DNA from: Crambe crambe | Taxonomy: Eukaryota; Porifera; Demospongiae; Poecilosclerida; Crambeidae | NCBI GenBank assembly: GCA_963924555.1 | Contig: OZ004586.1 | Span: 3,740,501-3,804,500 of the forward strand | DNA length: 64,000 bases | Direction of reading: 5' to 3' | Part shown: piece after piece, positions 45,501 to 57,100 of the stretch | Numbering within the stretch: the stretch's first letter is position 1 | How the letters are laid out: every line of letters begins with the position of its first letter | The notes under the pieces: generated by a model | The model's database searches: none | Told to the model about the DNA's origin: nothing | The model's input: the letters and a program-made list of their open reading frames with translations, nothing else | Made by a program: the position numbers and the translations under genes

Positions 45501-48500
45501 TACTCCACCCACAACTGCCGAGGCTATCACCACTAGTGCTGCTACATCTGGAACTACTACAAGGCCCACTTCCACCAATACTCCACCCACAACTGCCGAG
45601 GCTATCACCACTAGTCCTGCTACATCTGGAACTACTACAAGGCCCACTTCCACCAATACTCCACCCACAACTGCCGAGGCTATCACCACTAGTCCTGCTA
45701 CATCTGGGACTACTACATCTGTAGAGACTACTTTGGTATGTAGTGCTCTGTCATAATTATAGCTACAGCATGTATACTATTAATTTATCACATTAAACTT
45801 TATCAATAGAATATGCTTGAAAGTATAAGAGATTTAGTTTCCATGAAGCCTGCCGGTTCTATTGTACATAGTCTGAGGAACATTCTTTCCGGTTTCAATT
45901 CAACAGATAAAGACCAGCTGGAAATGTTCAATAGGGTGAGGAGTTACTACTACTGCTTAGTGATTTGTAGCTGGTTATTATGAATTATTTAATTAATGAA
46001 TGCAGGCCTTTATCAGAGTTGCTAATGAAATAATACAAGAAATCTCTGATGGAAAAAAGGTATGCACAACTGTTGGTGGGATATGAAGATGATTTGTTTC
46101 TTCTCAGCTCATTAATTTTATCGCTCAGCTCATTAATTTCAGCCTTCAATATAAAATTTCATCAAGTGGTGCTGTATGGTACAAATAGGAATATTTCACT
46201 GCAAAGTATTATCTGAATTCCATTTTTATGCTTTAGAGGGAAACTAGTAGCTATGGTTCATAGGAAATACCCCCCCCCCCCCCTCCCCCCAATATAATAT
46301 TGGGGAATTGGAGGAAAAATATGGAGTAAAGGTCGAAATTTGAAATCTGCCAAGGCCTACAAGATGAGTGCCCTGAGCTACGCATGCTGGAAACATTTTA
46401 ATGAAAATCCTGTGAGGTACTAGATTCCAGGTAGGTCCAGGCAATCTAGCTGAATGAGAATTGTGATCACTCAACTGAAAGTGCTCAGACAGACTGGTCT
46501 TAATTGCTTTTGAATTTCCTGGAACAGCACAAGCCTTAATTATTATTGAATTTCCTGGAACCTGAGCCAAATCACAAGCCTTGCTATTGAATTTCTCAGA
46601 AAATTAATGTTTCCCTATAATAATTAGCTACGATTACACGAAATCACTGGAACATTGAGGATGACCATAACAGCATAAGGAATGATCACACAGTGGATGT
46701 AATTATTTTAGACTGAAGTCAAATGTGCACTCTATATACATACACTTTTTACTGTAAGTATATATTTTTTACTGTGGTTAAAGTGAACCATGTAGCTGTT
46801 ACTAATATGTCACTACAAACGTAATAGTTTTAATTTTTGATTCCAAACAGAATGATTCAAGATCTGCTGGGAGTTCATTGCTGAGTGTGATGGATCAGTT
46901 AGCTTTTCAGACATTACCTGATAGTGGAAACATATCTGAAGGGAATATTGGTAAGTGATGATCAATAAGCAATGGGCCATTACTATATACAGTAGGTAGA
47001 TAATGACTGAACTGAGCAGCTTGCTATAATTTGTTTAGACAGACGTACAATTTAAGCATATCAAGTTTAAATTCATTCACCAAGCAAAGAATGTGGCAGA
47101 AGGTTGCAGCAAAATTGCTCATTCATTTTGCATCTTATTATACATACTTGATGACTTGCACACCCACTCTGTTATTGAACAGTTCATTGACCTGCATAAT
47201 ATATCAAGGTCATTATTACCTCATAAAACATAGTCCTTGATCTTGCATTGTTTGCTAATCAATGATTAACAGGTCATTAAAAATAATTGATCAAACATAG
47301 TTTCCTAATCACAGCCCTCAGAAGTGATTCTACAAATAATTTTGTTAAAAAGCTCTAATTATGAGAAAAATGCAGTCTTGATCAAATGACTTATTATGGC
47401 CACTTATAATACAAGCACAGTCAATTCCATGATATGTGGGGAGTCTTCCAGACAACCTAGGAGCTGCTAACTAGGGGGGGAGAGAGGCATTGCTTTAGCT
47501 AAGTGGAACATGTTGTGCAGTGTACATATTTCCTTCAATTTGGCTCACACAGCCTTTTTTTTTTTTTTTTTTTTGCCTGGCTATAGCTTTCCAAGCTAGT
47601 CTGATATCACCAGAGAGTGGAGATTATGTGACAACAATCAACTCCTCCCAGTTCACTAACAACACATTTCCAGAGATGTCCCTTGAACTTCCACCTGAGA
47701 TAATTCAGCATGTGTCAAATAAGAGTGGGAGGGAGGATGGTAGAGTGAGAGCAGTCTCCTTCCTCTATCACAATGTGGAAAATCTATTTCCAAGTGGAAG
47801 GCCTGGGGAAAACGAGTGAATCTTTTAATTAACTTAGCTACTCAATAATTAGCTATTTTTGAGTGAATTAGCTATAGCTACCATGCAATTTATGTCAGAA
47901 TTTGATATTAAGAAATTTAGATAACTTGTGAAGACTAGCTATTTAGAGCTTGTTGAATAACATTAATGGAAAAAGTGAAATAGCAATATAATATGCAGGT
48001 TAACAGAATTATTTAACAGAATTACGGTTGTGTTTTGTACAGTTCTGTACTGGCATCAGGCATAGTGTCGACTGCTCTGCAATGTGGGAAAGGCAGATGT
48101 TCCACTCAAGACCTGCACTTGAATAACCCTGTGATTGTACACATACAACATTCTGATGCTATTAAGGTGTGTGTCACGTGTCTATAGAGCGAATCAGTGC
48201 ATTATCATCTTCTACTTGTAGGAACGTTTGATGAATGGATCAACACTCAATAATAATACGAGTTGCGTATTTTGGAATTTTCAGGATGAAAGGTTTAGAT
48301 TATTGCACAAAAAACAACAACAACAACAAGAAGAAATACAATTGGCACCATATTAATATTATTGAGGCATGCTATCTAAAATTGACCTAATAATTTCAGC
48401 TCTAATATAAAATTTTGCTTTGCATACGTACGTAGCTTATAGCTTTACAAAGAACAGACTTTTTAATTTTTTTGTCCATCATTGTAGAAAAGTATCATTA

Positions 48501-50607
48501 CAGCTATTAGCTAAATATGCCATAACAATGCTTAGGGGTATACTAAAAATAGTTTATTTCACAGGTGTGCTTTATGGGAAAGTCACACACTTGATGAATT
48601 AATAATTACTAATTGCTCCATTCGATCTTTTAGATCTCAGAATCAGAGCACAGGACGGTGGTCAGACCGAGGGTGTTCCAGGAATCAAGATCTCTCAAGT
48701 TCATCAGTGACAGTGTGTGAATGTAGGCATCTCACTCACTTCGCCATACTGTTGAGTGCAGCACCTCCAAACATCTCGAAACCAGTCAGGCTTTCTATGG
48801 AGATCATAGAATATGTGGGTGTGTCAATTTCACTGGTTGCCATGGCAATCACAGTATTCACTTTCATTGCATTCAGGTATGTATGTGCAATATTATGAGG
48901 TTAGAGAGATAATGCAGTGACTGAGGTATTGGGGGGGGGGGGGGGGGGGCCTTCTTGGACTTGGTGCAATTATAGGTGGCAACACTTCAACTCTAAGTGA
49001 ACGACACCTTTGAACCTTTGCATGAACATATCTTGATAGCATGGCGACATGACATCAGCCCTCCGTCCCCCAATCTTAGTGTGGTGTTTCTGCCTCTGGA
49101 CTATTGCAATAAAACATGACAAGATTATGTACCTGCAGTCAAGTAGCTATATTTTTTTCATATGTAGGTCACTATTCAATATGCGTAGCTTCATTCACAT
49201 CAACCTCTGCATCAACCTTGCAATAGCTCAAATCATCTTTGTGATTGGAGTCAATCGGTTTGACTCCCTGGGTGATCATGTCCCTGTCCCCTGTCAGGTC
49301 ATAGCGGTCATCCTCCACTATTTCTTCCTTGTGTCCTTCATGTGGATGCTGATGGAGGGTGTGGTCTTGTACATCATCCTTATTAAAGTATTTGTTACAG
49401 ATCACGAGAAGAGATATATGCTGCTCTTTACCATAGCTAGCTATGGAGTCCCCATGCTCTACCTTGGTCTGCTATCTTTGCCCATTGGCTTTGGTCTATC
49501 AGAGTGGCAGAATTATGGCTATGAAGCTACCAAACAGAAAGCAAGGCAAGTAGACAACCCGTTAGAACCCTCTAAATTAAGAAAAGATCATGGTGTGGTG
49601 AAAATTTAATGTGGGGGTTAGCTACTAGCTGTATAGCTAGCTAGCTATGACTAATATTATGTTTACATCTCTGTCTGTCATAATAATATTATGCATAATT
49701 ACAGCTGTTTCTTGAATCCGAATAATAACTTCATATGGGCCTTCATAGCTCCAACAATAGTCATCTTTGTAACCAACATTGGTTTTTTCATCATGGCAGC
49801 TATTGCTATGTGGCGTCACCAGAAGAAGAAAGTTGGACATATGGACAAAACAGACATAAGGTCAGCCATAACAATGTAGACAATCTACTTGCTTTTTAGC
49901 TAGCTAGTAAGCTGTAGCTACATGATTCGAAGACTGAACTATTTAAGGAATTGGTTGCTGGCATTGATACCTCTTGTGGTGGTGATGGGAGTGACATGGC
50001 TGCTAGGATTACTGGTGGTGCGAGTGAAGGAGCTTCTCCCCATAGCCTACATCTACACCATCATGGTGGCCTTTCAGGGCTTCTTCATCTTCCTCACCTT
50101 CATCGTCTTCTCCAAACCAGTCAGAGATGTGTATTTGAAATGGTACAAAAAGAAGGACAGAAAACATGACACCCTAAAAGTAAGTAATTTTGCTGGAGGT
50201 TATTTTGAAAATAGCTAATGTTGGGAAAACTCTTTGCTATAGCCTAAGTAGCTATGATCACACAATCTATTAATACTGTCACATCAGTTATTTCTCTCCA
50301 TTGTACAGCAATGTTAGCTACTTACTATAGGGTTATTTGAAATGGCTAATCAAAATTTCAAGCTATCTTGCTAATTCATTTCAGCTAGCACTCTTCTTTC
50401 TCTCCCCAGTTGGTGAAGCCAGGTACACCAAGGACCTCAAAACCAGGGAATGTGCTCTCTTCATCTCAGGAGTATGGGAACACACAGTCACCAGAGAACA
50501 CAGAAAGTGTGAATATGAGCAGCAAGCATCACTCCAAGTGGTCAAGTGGCGTGAAGTATTCTAACAGTGTTATAGAAAACCACTATGTTGAAACTCCACT
50601 CTCATAG
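42516..50607 (+). CDS. Adhesion GPCR gene 5 (alpha subtype), longest stalk, apparently intact
   Basis: Model of about 1407 residues. Exons: A 42516-43123, B 43769-44197, C 44460-45735, D 45810-45935, E 46006-46059, F 46851-46950, G 47587-47815, H 48043-48166, I 48222-48292, J 48634-48876, K 49168-49545, L 49705-49860, M 49948-50179, N 50410-50607. Phases and frames are intact. Exon A has a two-residue insertion (DSYMCIGGD) adding no net cysteine. Exon C holds about 12 stalk repeats, the most in the window. The GPS (CVFWNF ... CECRHLTHFAILL), TM3 SFMWMLMEGVVLY and the C-terminus HYVETPLS are all present. K uses the GC donor. Intron A/B carries a 304-bp MITE. The 3' third is nearly identical to gene 1; D to J are nearly identical to gene 3, so the gene looks like a mosaic. 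Confidence 0.84.
43159..43462. mobile_element. MITE of the TAGGGATGAC family in intron A/B of gene 5
   Basis: TAGGGATGAC at the left and GTCATCCCTA at the right are inverted termini beginning with TA. An internal TAGGGATTGTTGGCTGGATA matches the other family members, but the left half (CTCGGACAGCCGCGTGCGCC) is different. Other genes lack it at this position. Confidence 0.7.
44690..45734 (+). repeat. Mucin-stalk repeat of gene 5, about 12 units
   Basis: Units alternate between TITPTATNTSPAT and TIMPTATNTPPTT types, giving a two-unit (174-bp) higher-order period across the middle. Two terminal units are shortened (RPTSTNTPPTTAEA) and identical to each other. Confidence 0.9.
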
Positions 50608-50879
50608 CTAGCTCTACTTTTTAATCTCTCTCTGATGTTTTTTGTTAAACTGCATGTATAGCTATAGCTCTACGATTTTACTCTATTTTGTAATAAGTTG
50701 TTTATACAATACCAGAGGAGCAGCTATACCATTAGGGCTTGCCCTAACATGGAAACAAAGCTGTTTGTAGTATGACTGAAAAATGGGTGTGGTCAGCAAA
50801 AAGGGTATGGAAGGTCACCAAATCATACATTCTAGCTACTCCCATGAATGTAGCTTTTCAATCATGCTATTATATCTAG

Positions 50880-51050
50880 CCAGGAAATAAAGAATGATGT
50901 AACCAACTCCTTCATTACAACCACTCCCACAGGAATAAGCAACCTCCATAGCTACCCAGGCAAAGAATGATGTAGCTAATAGCTAACTTCATTCATTACT
51001 ACTTCCAATTCCAGGATTTCCCACAGGAATGTGCAGCCTCTTTCCCTATT
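50880..51050 (+). promoter_or_regulatory. Duplicated upstream module of gene 6
   Basis: Two units, the second interrupted by a short GTAGCTAATAGCTAAC expansion, precede the ATG at 51121. Confidence 0.5.
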
Positions 51051-51120
51051 TATTGCTACTCCAGAGAGCTATTATAGGGCTAGCTACTCGTCTAGATATA
51101 GCTACTACTCAAATTCCACA

Positions 51121-54100
51121 ATGTTTCTACAAGCAGTAATACTATGCTTTGCATTGTGCCTTGATAATATGGTGATGAGTCATCTTGTGGTGACAGTGGA
51201 TGTTACAGTTGATGCTCAAGTAGAGTCAGACTCCTGCATAGGTGGAGATGTGGCACTGACTGACACTTCAATCCAGCTGCAGTACAGAGAAGTTTACAAC
51301 TCCAGTGTGGCTGAGTGGATGACTCTGGATGTGATAAGAATCAGCACATACTACAATCAGACAAGGAATCTGACTCATTTTAGTAGTTGTGATGTCCTAG
51401 GTGTGCAGTTCAGACTACTGCAGTTGGAACATGGTGGATTTGAATGCAACTGTTGGGAGTTTGTGAGTTTAGAAGCCAGAGTCAGTGATAATCTGTACAT
51501 ATACAATTCGATGTACCAGTGTGCAAGCACAGAAAATAAGATGCAGAATCTCTATTGTGGTGGCAGTGTCCTGGATGCTAGAGGATTAATCACCAATGTG
51601 CTCTACTTGTATCATTTTAATAGTGCTGAAAGGAATGGGAGTTGTCCAGGTGACTCTAATATTGAGCTTATATCTAACAAAGGTCCTCCTTTGCCTTCAT
51701 GCTCTACTGCCACCCCAAGACTGTAAGTTATAGCTAGTATAATTGTAGCAAGATAAGGAACTCCTGATCCTGATCAGTAACTACATGTATAGCACAATTT
51801 TTTTGCATGTGACATGTTTGACCAGAACAGCGTCAAAATTTTATGAATGCAGTGATAACTAGTTTTGCTTCTAGCAAGCCTTGGTTAGTAAATAATTAAG
51901 GTTTGGAGTAGGGGCACTATAATATCCATTAGTGGCCAGCCCTAACTCTACAATACATTCAATATTCACTGTAGTATATACAGTTTACACTAAGATGCGT
52001 TAAGTACCTGATTGTGGAATGTCAGGATAAACCACACTACAAACCACTTGATGACCTTTCATAAGGCTTCACATGATGTAGAGACTGGGACATGTTATTA
52101 TAATAACCACCTGTTCAATTGAGCTGTAGCCACAAACCACGCATCAAATTACACCTGACGTTTTGATGACATCACAACTGTGGGTCTGAAGCTGTAAACC
52201 AGATATTTTCTATACTTTTCAACAGTCATATTTCATTTATGACAAGGTTTTGTGCTTATCTTATCATATCATATTAAAGTTCAAACTGTGTGGATCAGAT
52301 AGCAACTTAAAATTTTGGGAACAGACCATTTGCATCGAGATGTCCGGTGTACTAAAGTTGACCAGTTTGGAGAAAGTCAGAAAAGTAATGCCAATAAAAC
52401 TTGTATAACTTTTTATTGGTTAAACATACAAACAATCTGATTGCTCCACACTATAAAGAAATGGCTATTTAAGCCTCCATTCAAGTCTCAGAAACCTTTT
52501 ATGAGTAGAAAGTTTGCTGTGTCACTCCAAAATAAGTGGTTTTTTGTGATATTTCATTGTCCTGCAGTTCAGTGCGTTTTCAAGCTAGACTTAAGTTTTT
52601 TGCATGATTATATAGTTCATACTGTTGGCTATCCACATGCAAAGTATCAAAGGCCTAATCCATTTTGCATCGAGATGTCCGGTGTACTGAAGATAGGTAC
52701 CTATGCCGAAATCTCACTAGTTAGCCCTGCCATATCAGAGAGGGCACTGAGTTTTTGCTGAATTAAGGGTGCAGGCACACTCCGCCCACGCATGGTTGCT
52801 AGGGAAAATTAACTTAAAAACTATTCATGATAGAAATTTCTAACTTGCGCCAAGGTATTAAGTATCAGAATAATACTACATACACAAAAAATGAAGGAGG
52901 ACCCATCAAAATGACTGATGTTATGACCGATTTCATTCTCAAGGTAAATTGTGTTGCATCTCAATAACCACTTGGAATCAATGGCTGATTTTTGATATAC
53001 AGCTTCTTATACTTATTGCCATAAAAATTACATTTAGTTTTTGTCAATTCACATTCTACTTTTCAATTTATCCATATAGGATCTTGTGTCTTGCACATTC
53101 TGTACTAGCTATAAACTAAACCAAAATGTAACTTTTTAGACCTTATCGAGTAGTTGCCATATGCAAAATATTGGCTCATTCCCATGCATAGTTCCTGAGT
53201 TGCAATGACTTGTTCATTATTCATGCTAGCATGGATTTTATGTGCCAAAGCAGCTGCTATTGTGTTTACTATCTGTTATTTTAGCGCGGTAGTGTTTGTG
53301 GTTAATTAGTGCTAGTACTAGCGCATGCCTTGGTTACTATGTGCCTGCACCCTTAAAGGTAAAAAGAGTGATCACCAACCTTTCATTTAGTAAGTATCAA
53401 AAAATAAAAGCACTAGCTGAAGCATTTCTGAGATATCACAGGTAAAATACAGTAATATTAAAAGTCAAATTCCACTCCATTGACCTAGTACAAGCCACCA
53501 GACAGGAAGTGATCACGTAATTAACGTGTCTTAGTGTAAACTGATATGTGTCTACTATAATCCCAGTGTAGTTTCTTATGGACTCATTTTGCGAGTGAAG
53601 AATATGGGGGGTTCTGAAAATGACTGTGGAGGAGGAGGAGGAGTTAATGGTGTAGAAGAAGGCATTGAGTTTGCCATTCGTAATAACACAAATGGAGGTA
53701 CCTGGATTCCTCTACAGCTAGACTATCGTATGAAAAAAGAAGATCAGGATACTGATGAATGGAGGCAGATAAGAGGTTATAATGTCTCAGCTTTTGGGTA
53801 TGCTTCAGGCAACAGAGCAGTGATTAATCGTAATGTCTCCATTTGTGGAGATATCTTGGACACTAATACCATTCAGTTACGCTGGATGCAATCGTCTAGA
53901 GTGAATAATAATAATACAGATGTGTGGGCACTGGCATATGTAAGTGCAACTTTCATCGAAGCAAATGAAACTATTAATTTAATCAATGAAACATTTGGAT
54001 GTGGAAGTACTGGAGAATGTGCTCTAAAGTGAGTCACTAGTCATGTAGTGTTCTACAATAGTATAGAATACTAATTATGGAAATTGAATGCTAATCAGTT

Positions 54101-57100
54101 GTAGTTGATCTTTTTTTAAAATATTTGGCCTACTTAAGCTGGTTATTTCATAGCTGGTCAGTAGTAGATATGGTAGACATAATTAATTTGTTACTGCTTA
54201 CCCTTTCTCCTTCCTCCCTCTCTCTCACTCCATTGTAGTGCATCACTCTGGGAAGAACCAAGATTGGGAAGCTTGAATTGTTCAAGATGCCTACAAAGCA
54301 CACCATGCAGGAATCACTACCTCACATTTGGTGTTACAGATGAGGGCTATAATATGACATCAGAATTTAGTCGAATTGTACTGACTAAAATGCTCAATTT
54401 GACATCTGATCCTACAGACATGACTCCCATTGCCAACACCTCAGATAATAATCTATGTTTAGCTGTGACTACTTTGAGTACTTCCACAGCCACTGCCACC
54501 AATACTCCACCCACAACTTCCGAGGCTATCACCACTAGTGCTGCTACATCTGGGACTACTACAAGTACAATCATGCCCACTTCCACCAATACTCCACCCA
54601 CAACTGCTGAGGCTCTCACCACTAGTGCTCCTACATCTGGAACTACTGCAAGTACAATCACACCCTCTGCCATCAATACTCCACCCACAACTGCTGAGGC
54701 TATTACCACTAGTGCTCCTACATCTGGAACTACAGCAAGTACAATCACGCCCACTACCACCAATACTCCTCCCACAACTGCCGAGGTTATCACAACTAGT
54801 GCTGGTACATCTGAGACTAATGTGAATACAATCATGCCCACTGCCACCAATACTCCACCCACAACTGCTGAGGCAATTACTACTAGTGCTCCTACATCTG
54901 GAACTACTGCAAGTACAATCATGCCCACTACCACCAATACTCCTCCCACAACTGCCGAGGTTATCACAACTAGTGCTGGTACATCTGAGACTAATGTGAA
55001 TACAATCATGCCCACTGCCACCAATACTCCACCCACAACTGCCGAGGCTATCACGACTAGTGCTACTGCTGAGGTTATCACCACTAGTGCTGCTACATCT
55101 GGGACTACTACAAGTAATGCAATTATGCCCAATACTCCTCCCACAACTGCCGAGGCTATCACCACTAGTGCTGCTACATCCGGGACTACTACATCTGCAG
55201 GGACTACTTTGGTATGTAGTGCTCTATAATAACTAACGTCGTATAATATTAATTTATTGTAAACAATAGAATATGCTCGAAAGTACAAGAGATTTGGTTT
55301 CCATGAAGCCTGCCAGTTATATTGTACGTAGTCTGGGGAACATTCTTTCCAGTTTCAATTCAACAGATAAAGACCAGCTAGAAATGTTCAATAGGGTGAG
55401 GAGTTACTACTACTGCTTAGCTATTTTATGATTTATAGTTAATATGATGAATAAATTATTTAATTAATGAATGCAGGCCTTTATCAGAGTTGCTAATGAA
55501 ATAGTACAAGAAACCTCTGATGGAAAAAAGGTATGCACAACGTTTGATGGGATAGGAAGATGATATTGATTGGTATAGCTATTATGCTTCTTCTCAGCTC
55601 ATTAATTTCTTTTTGCAGGAATATATCACTGCTGAATTCCAATTTTGTTTTCGAGGGGAAATTATATGATTCATAGCAATTGAAACATAGGTAGAATTGG
55701 AGGGAAAATGGGAGCATGATAGAAGTATAGGTCAAAATTAGAGCATATAATCTGCCAAGGTCTTGGGTGTCATTTATGAGGCAGGTTCAGGCTCTCAAGT
55801 ACAGCTTAATTATGAGAATTGGGATCACTCAACTAGAAGTGCCCAGACAGACTAGCCTTCTTATTGAATTCCCTGGAACTGCAGCCAAATTACAGGTGTA
55901 TAGCTATTATAATATTAGCTATGATTCCCGGAACATTGAGGATAAGCATTGTAGGGAAACTACAGCTTGCTATCTCAAAATTATATTCTCAATAATGGCA
56001 ATCACATGTAGCTATCTCAAATGTTCTAGAACATCGCTAGTAAAACTACGTGAAAGTCAGTATATTAGAAATCATAATGAATCATGTGAAGCATAATTAT
56101 ACAGTCTGTTCTTAATCATCTGATGTCTAGTAAGTGTGGGGGTGTATCCCCAACAAGCATGACTAAGAATGTAAACCATAATGTGTGCATAAGGATTTAT
56201 CGATTCCAAATAGAATGATTCAAGATCTGCTGGGAGTTCATTGCTGAGTGTGATGGATCAGTTAGCTTTTCAGACATTACCTGATAGTGGAAACATATCT
56301 GAAGGGAATATCGGTAAGTGATGGCCAAGAATGGTCACTAAGCAATGGGCCATGAACAACTGAACTGAGCAGCTCGCTATAATTCGTCTTAGAGAGATGT
56401 ACAATTTGAAGCATATCCAGCTTACATCCTGAAATTGTTTGTGCTTTTTCAAAAGCAAAAATGAATTACAAGCATCTCATTTTTTTGTATAAATTCTTCC
56501 TGGGATCACTTGAGGGTTGTGGTTTGAAAACTATTACTAGGACACAATGATAATTATTATTTAGATGTGTTAATTAGTAAATAATGCAAGATCAAGGACT
56601 ATGTTTAATGAGGTAATAATGACCTTGATTCATAATTATGCAGGTCAATGAACTGTTCAATAACCTAGAGTGGGTGTGCATGTGTGTAGCTATTAGGTTG
56701 CAAAGTGAGAATGTTGAAATTTGCCATGAATTAGTAACTTTGCTGCCACATTCTCTGCTTGATAGTATAGCTGTTACCTCAACAACGTCTATATTTGGCT
56801 TGATATTCCCTCAGTATTGAAGCTACAATATTATGGTTACTTTATAAAGCACAGTCAATTCTATGAGCTGCTACAATAGTGGCTGTAGGAGGTGTATGTT
56901 AAGAGGTATGTGTGGGGAGTAGTCTTCCAGATGATCTATAGGGCTAGCTAGGGGACAGAAACATTGCTTAAAGTGTAAACTAAGTGGACCATGTGGTGCA
57001 GTGTACACATTTCCTTCACACATATTTTAGACTTTTTTTTGCTTGATTATAGCATTCCAAGCTCGTCTGATATTATCAGAGAGTGGAGACTATGTGACAA

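Noticed and set aside
44568-45689. Long open frame on the minus strand (373 codons, hydrophobic VVIASAVVGGVLV repeats), with similar ones at 4067-4693, 18071-18871, 27245-27685, 54347-55288 and 62898-63347
   Set aside because: It is the antisense of the 87-bp stalk repeat. The unit length is divisible by three and lacks stops in this frame, so every array opens it. There are no splice sites or start context, and the sense frame is clearly the coding one.
44756-45724. Second + strand open frame across the stalk repeat (LLHLGLLQVQS-type repeats), also in the other genes
   Set aside because: It is a shifted reading of the same repeat. It does not join any exon in phase.
52441-52761. 106-codon + strand open frame in the 1.56-kb transposon
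   Set aside because: No recognisable domain, start in low-complexity AT-rich DNA and directly repeated sequence inside; treated as chance.
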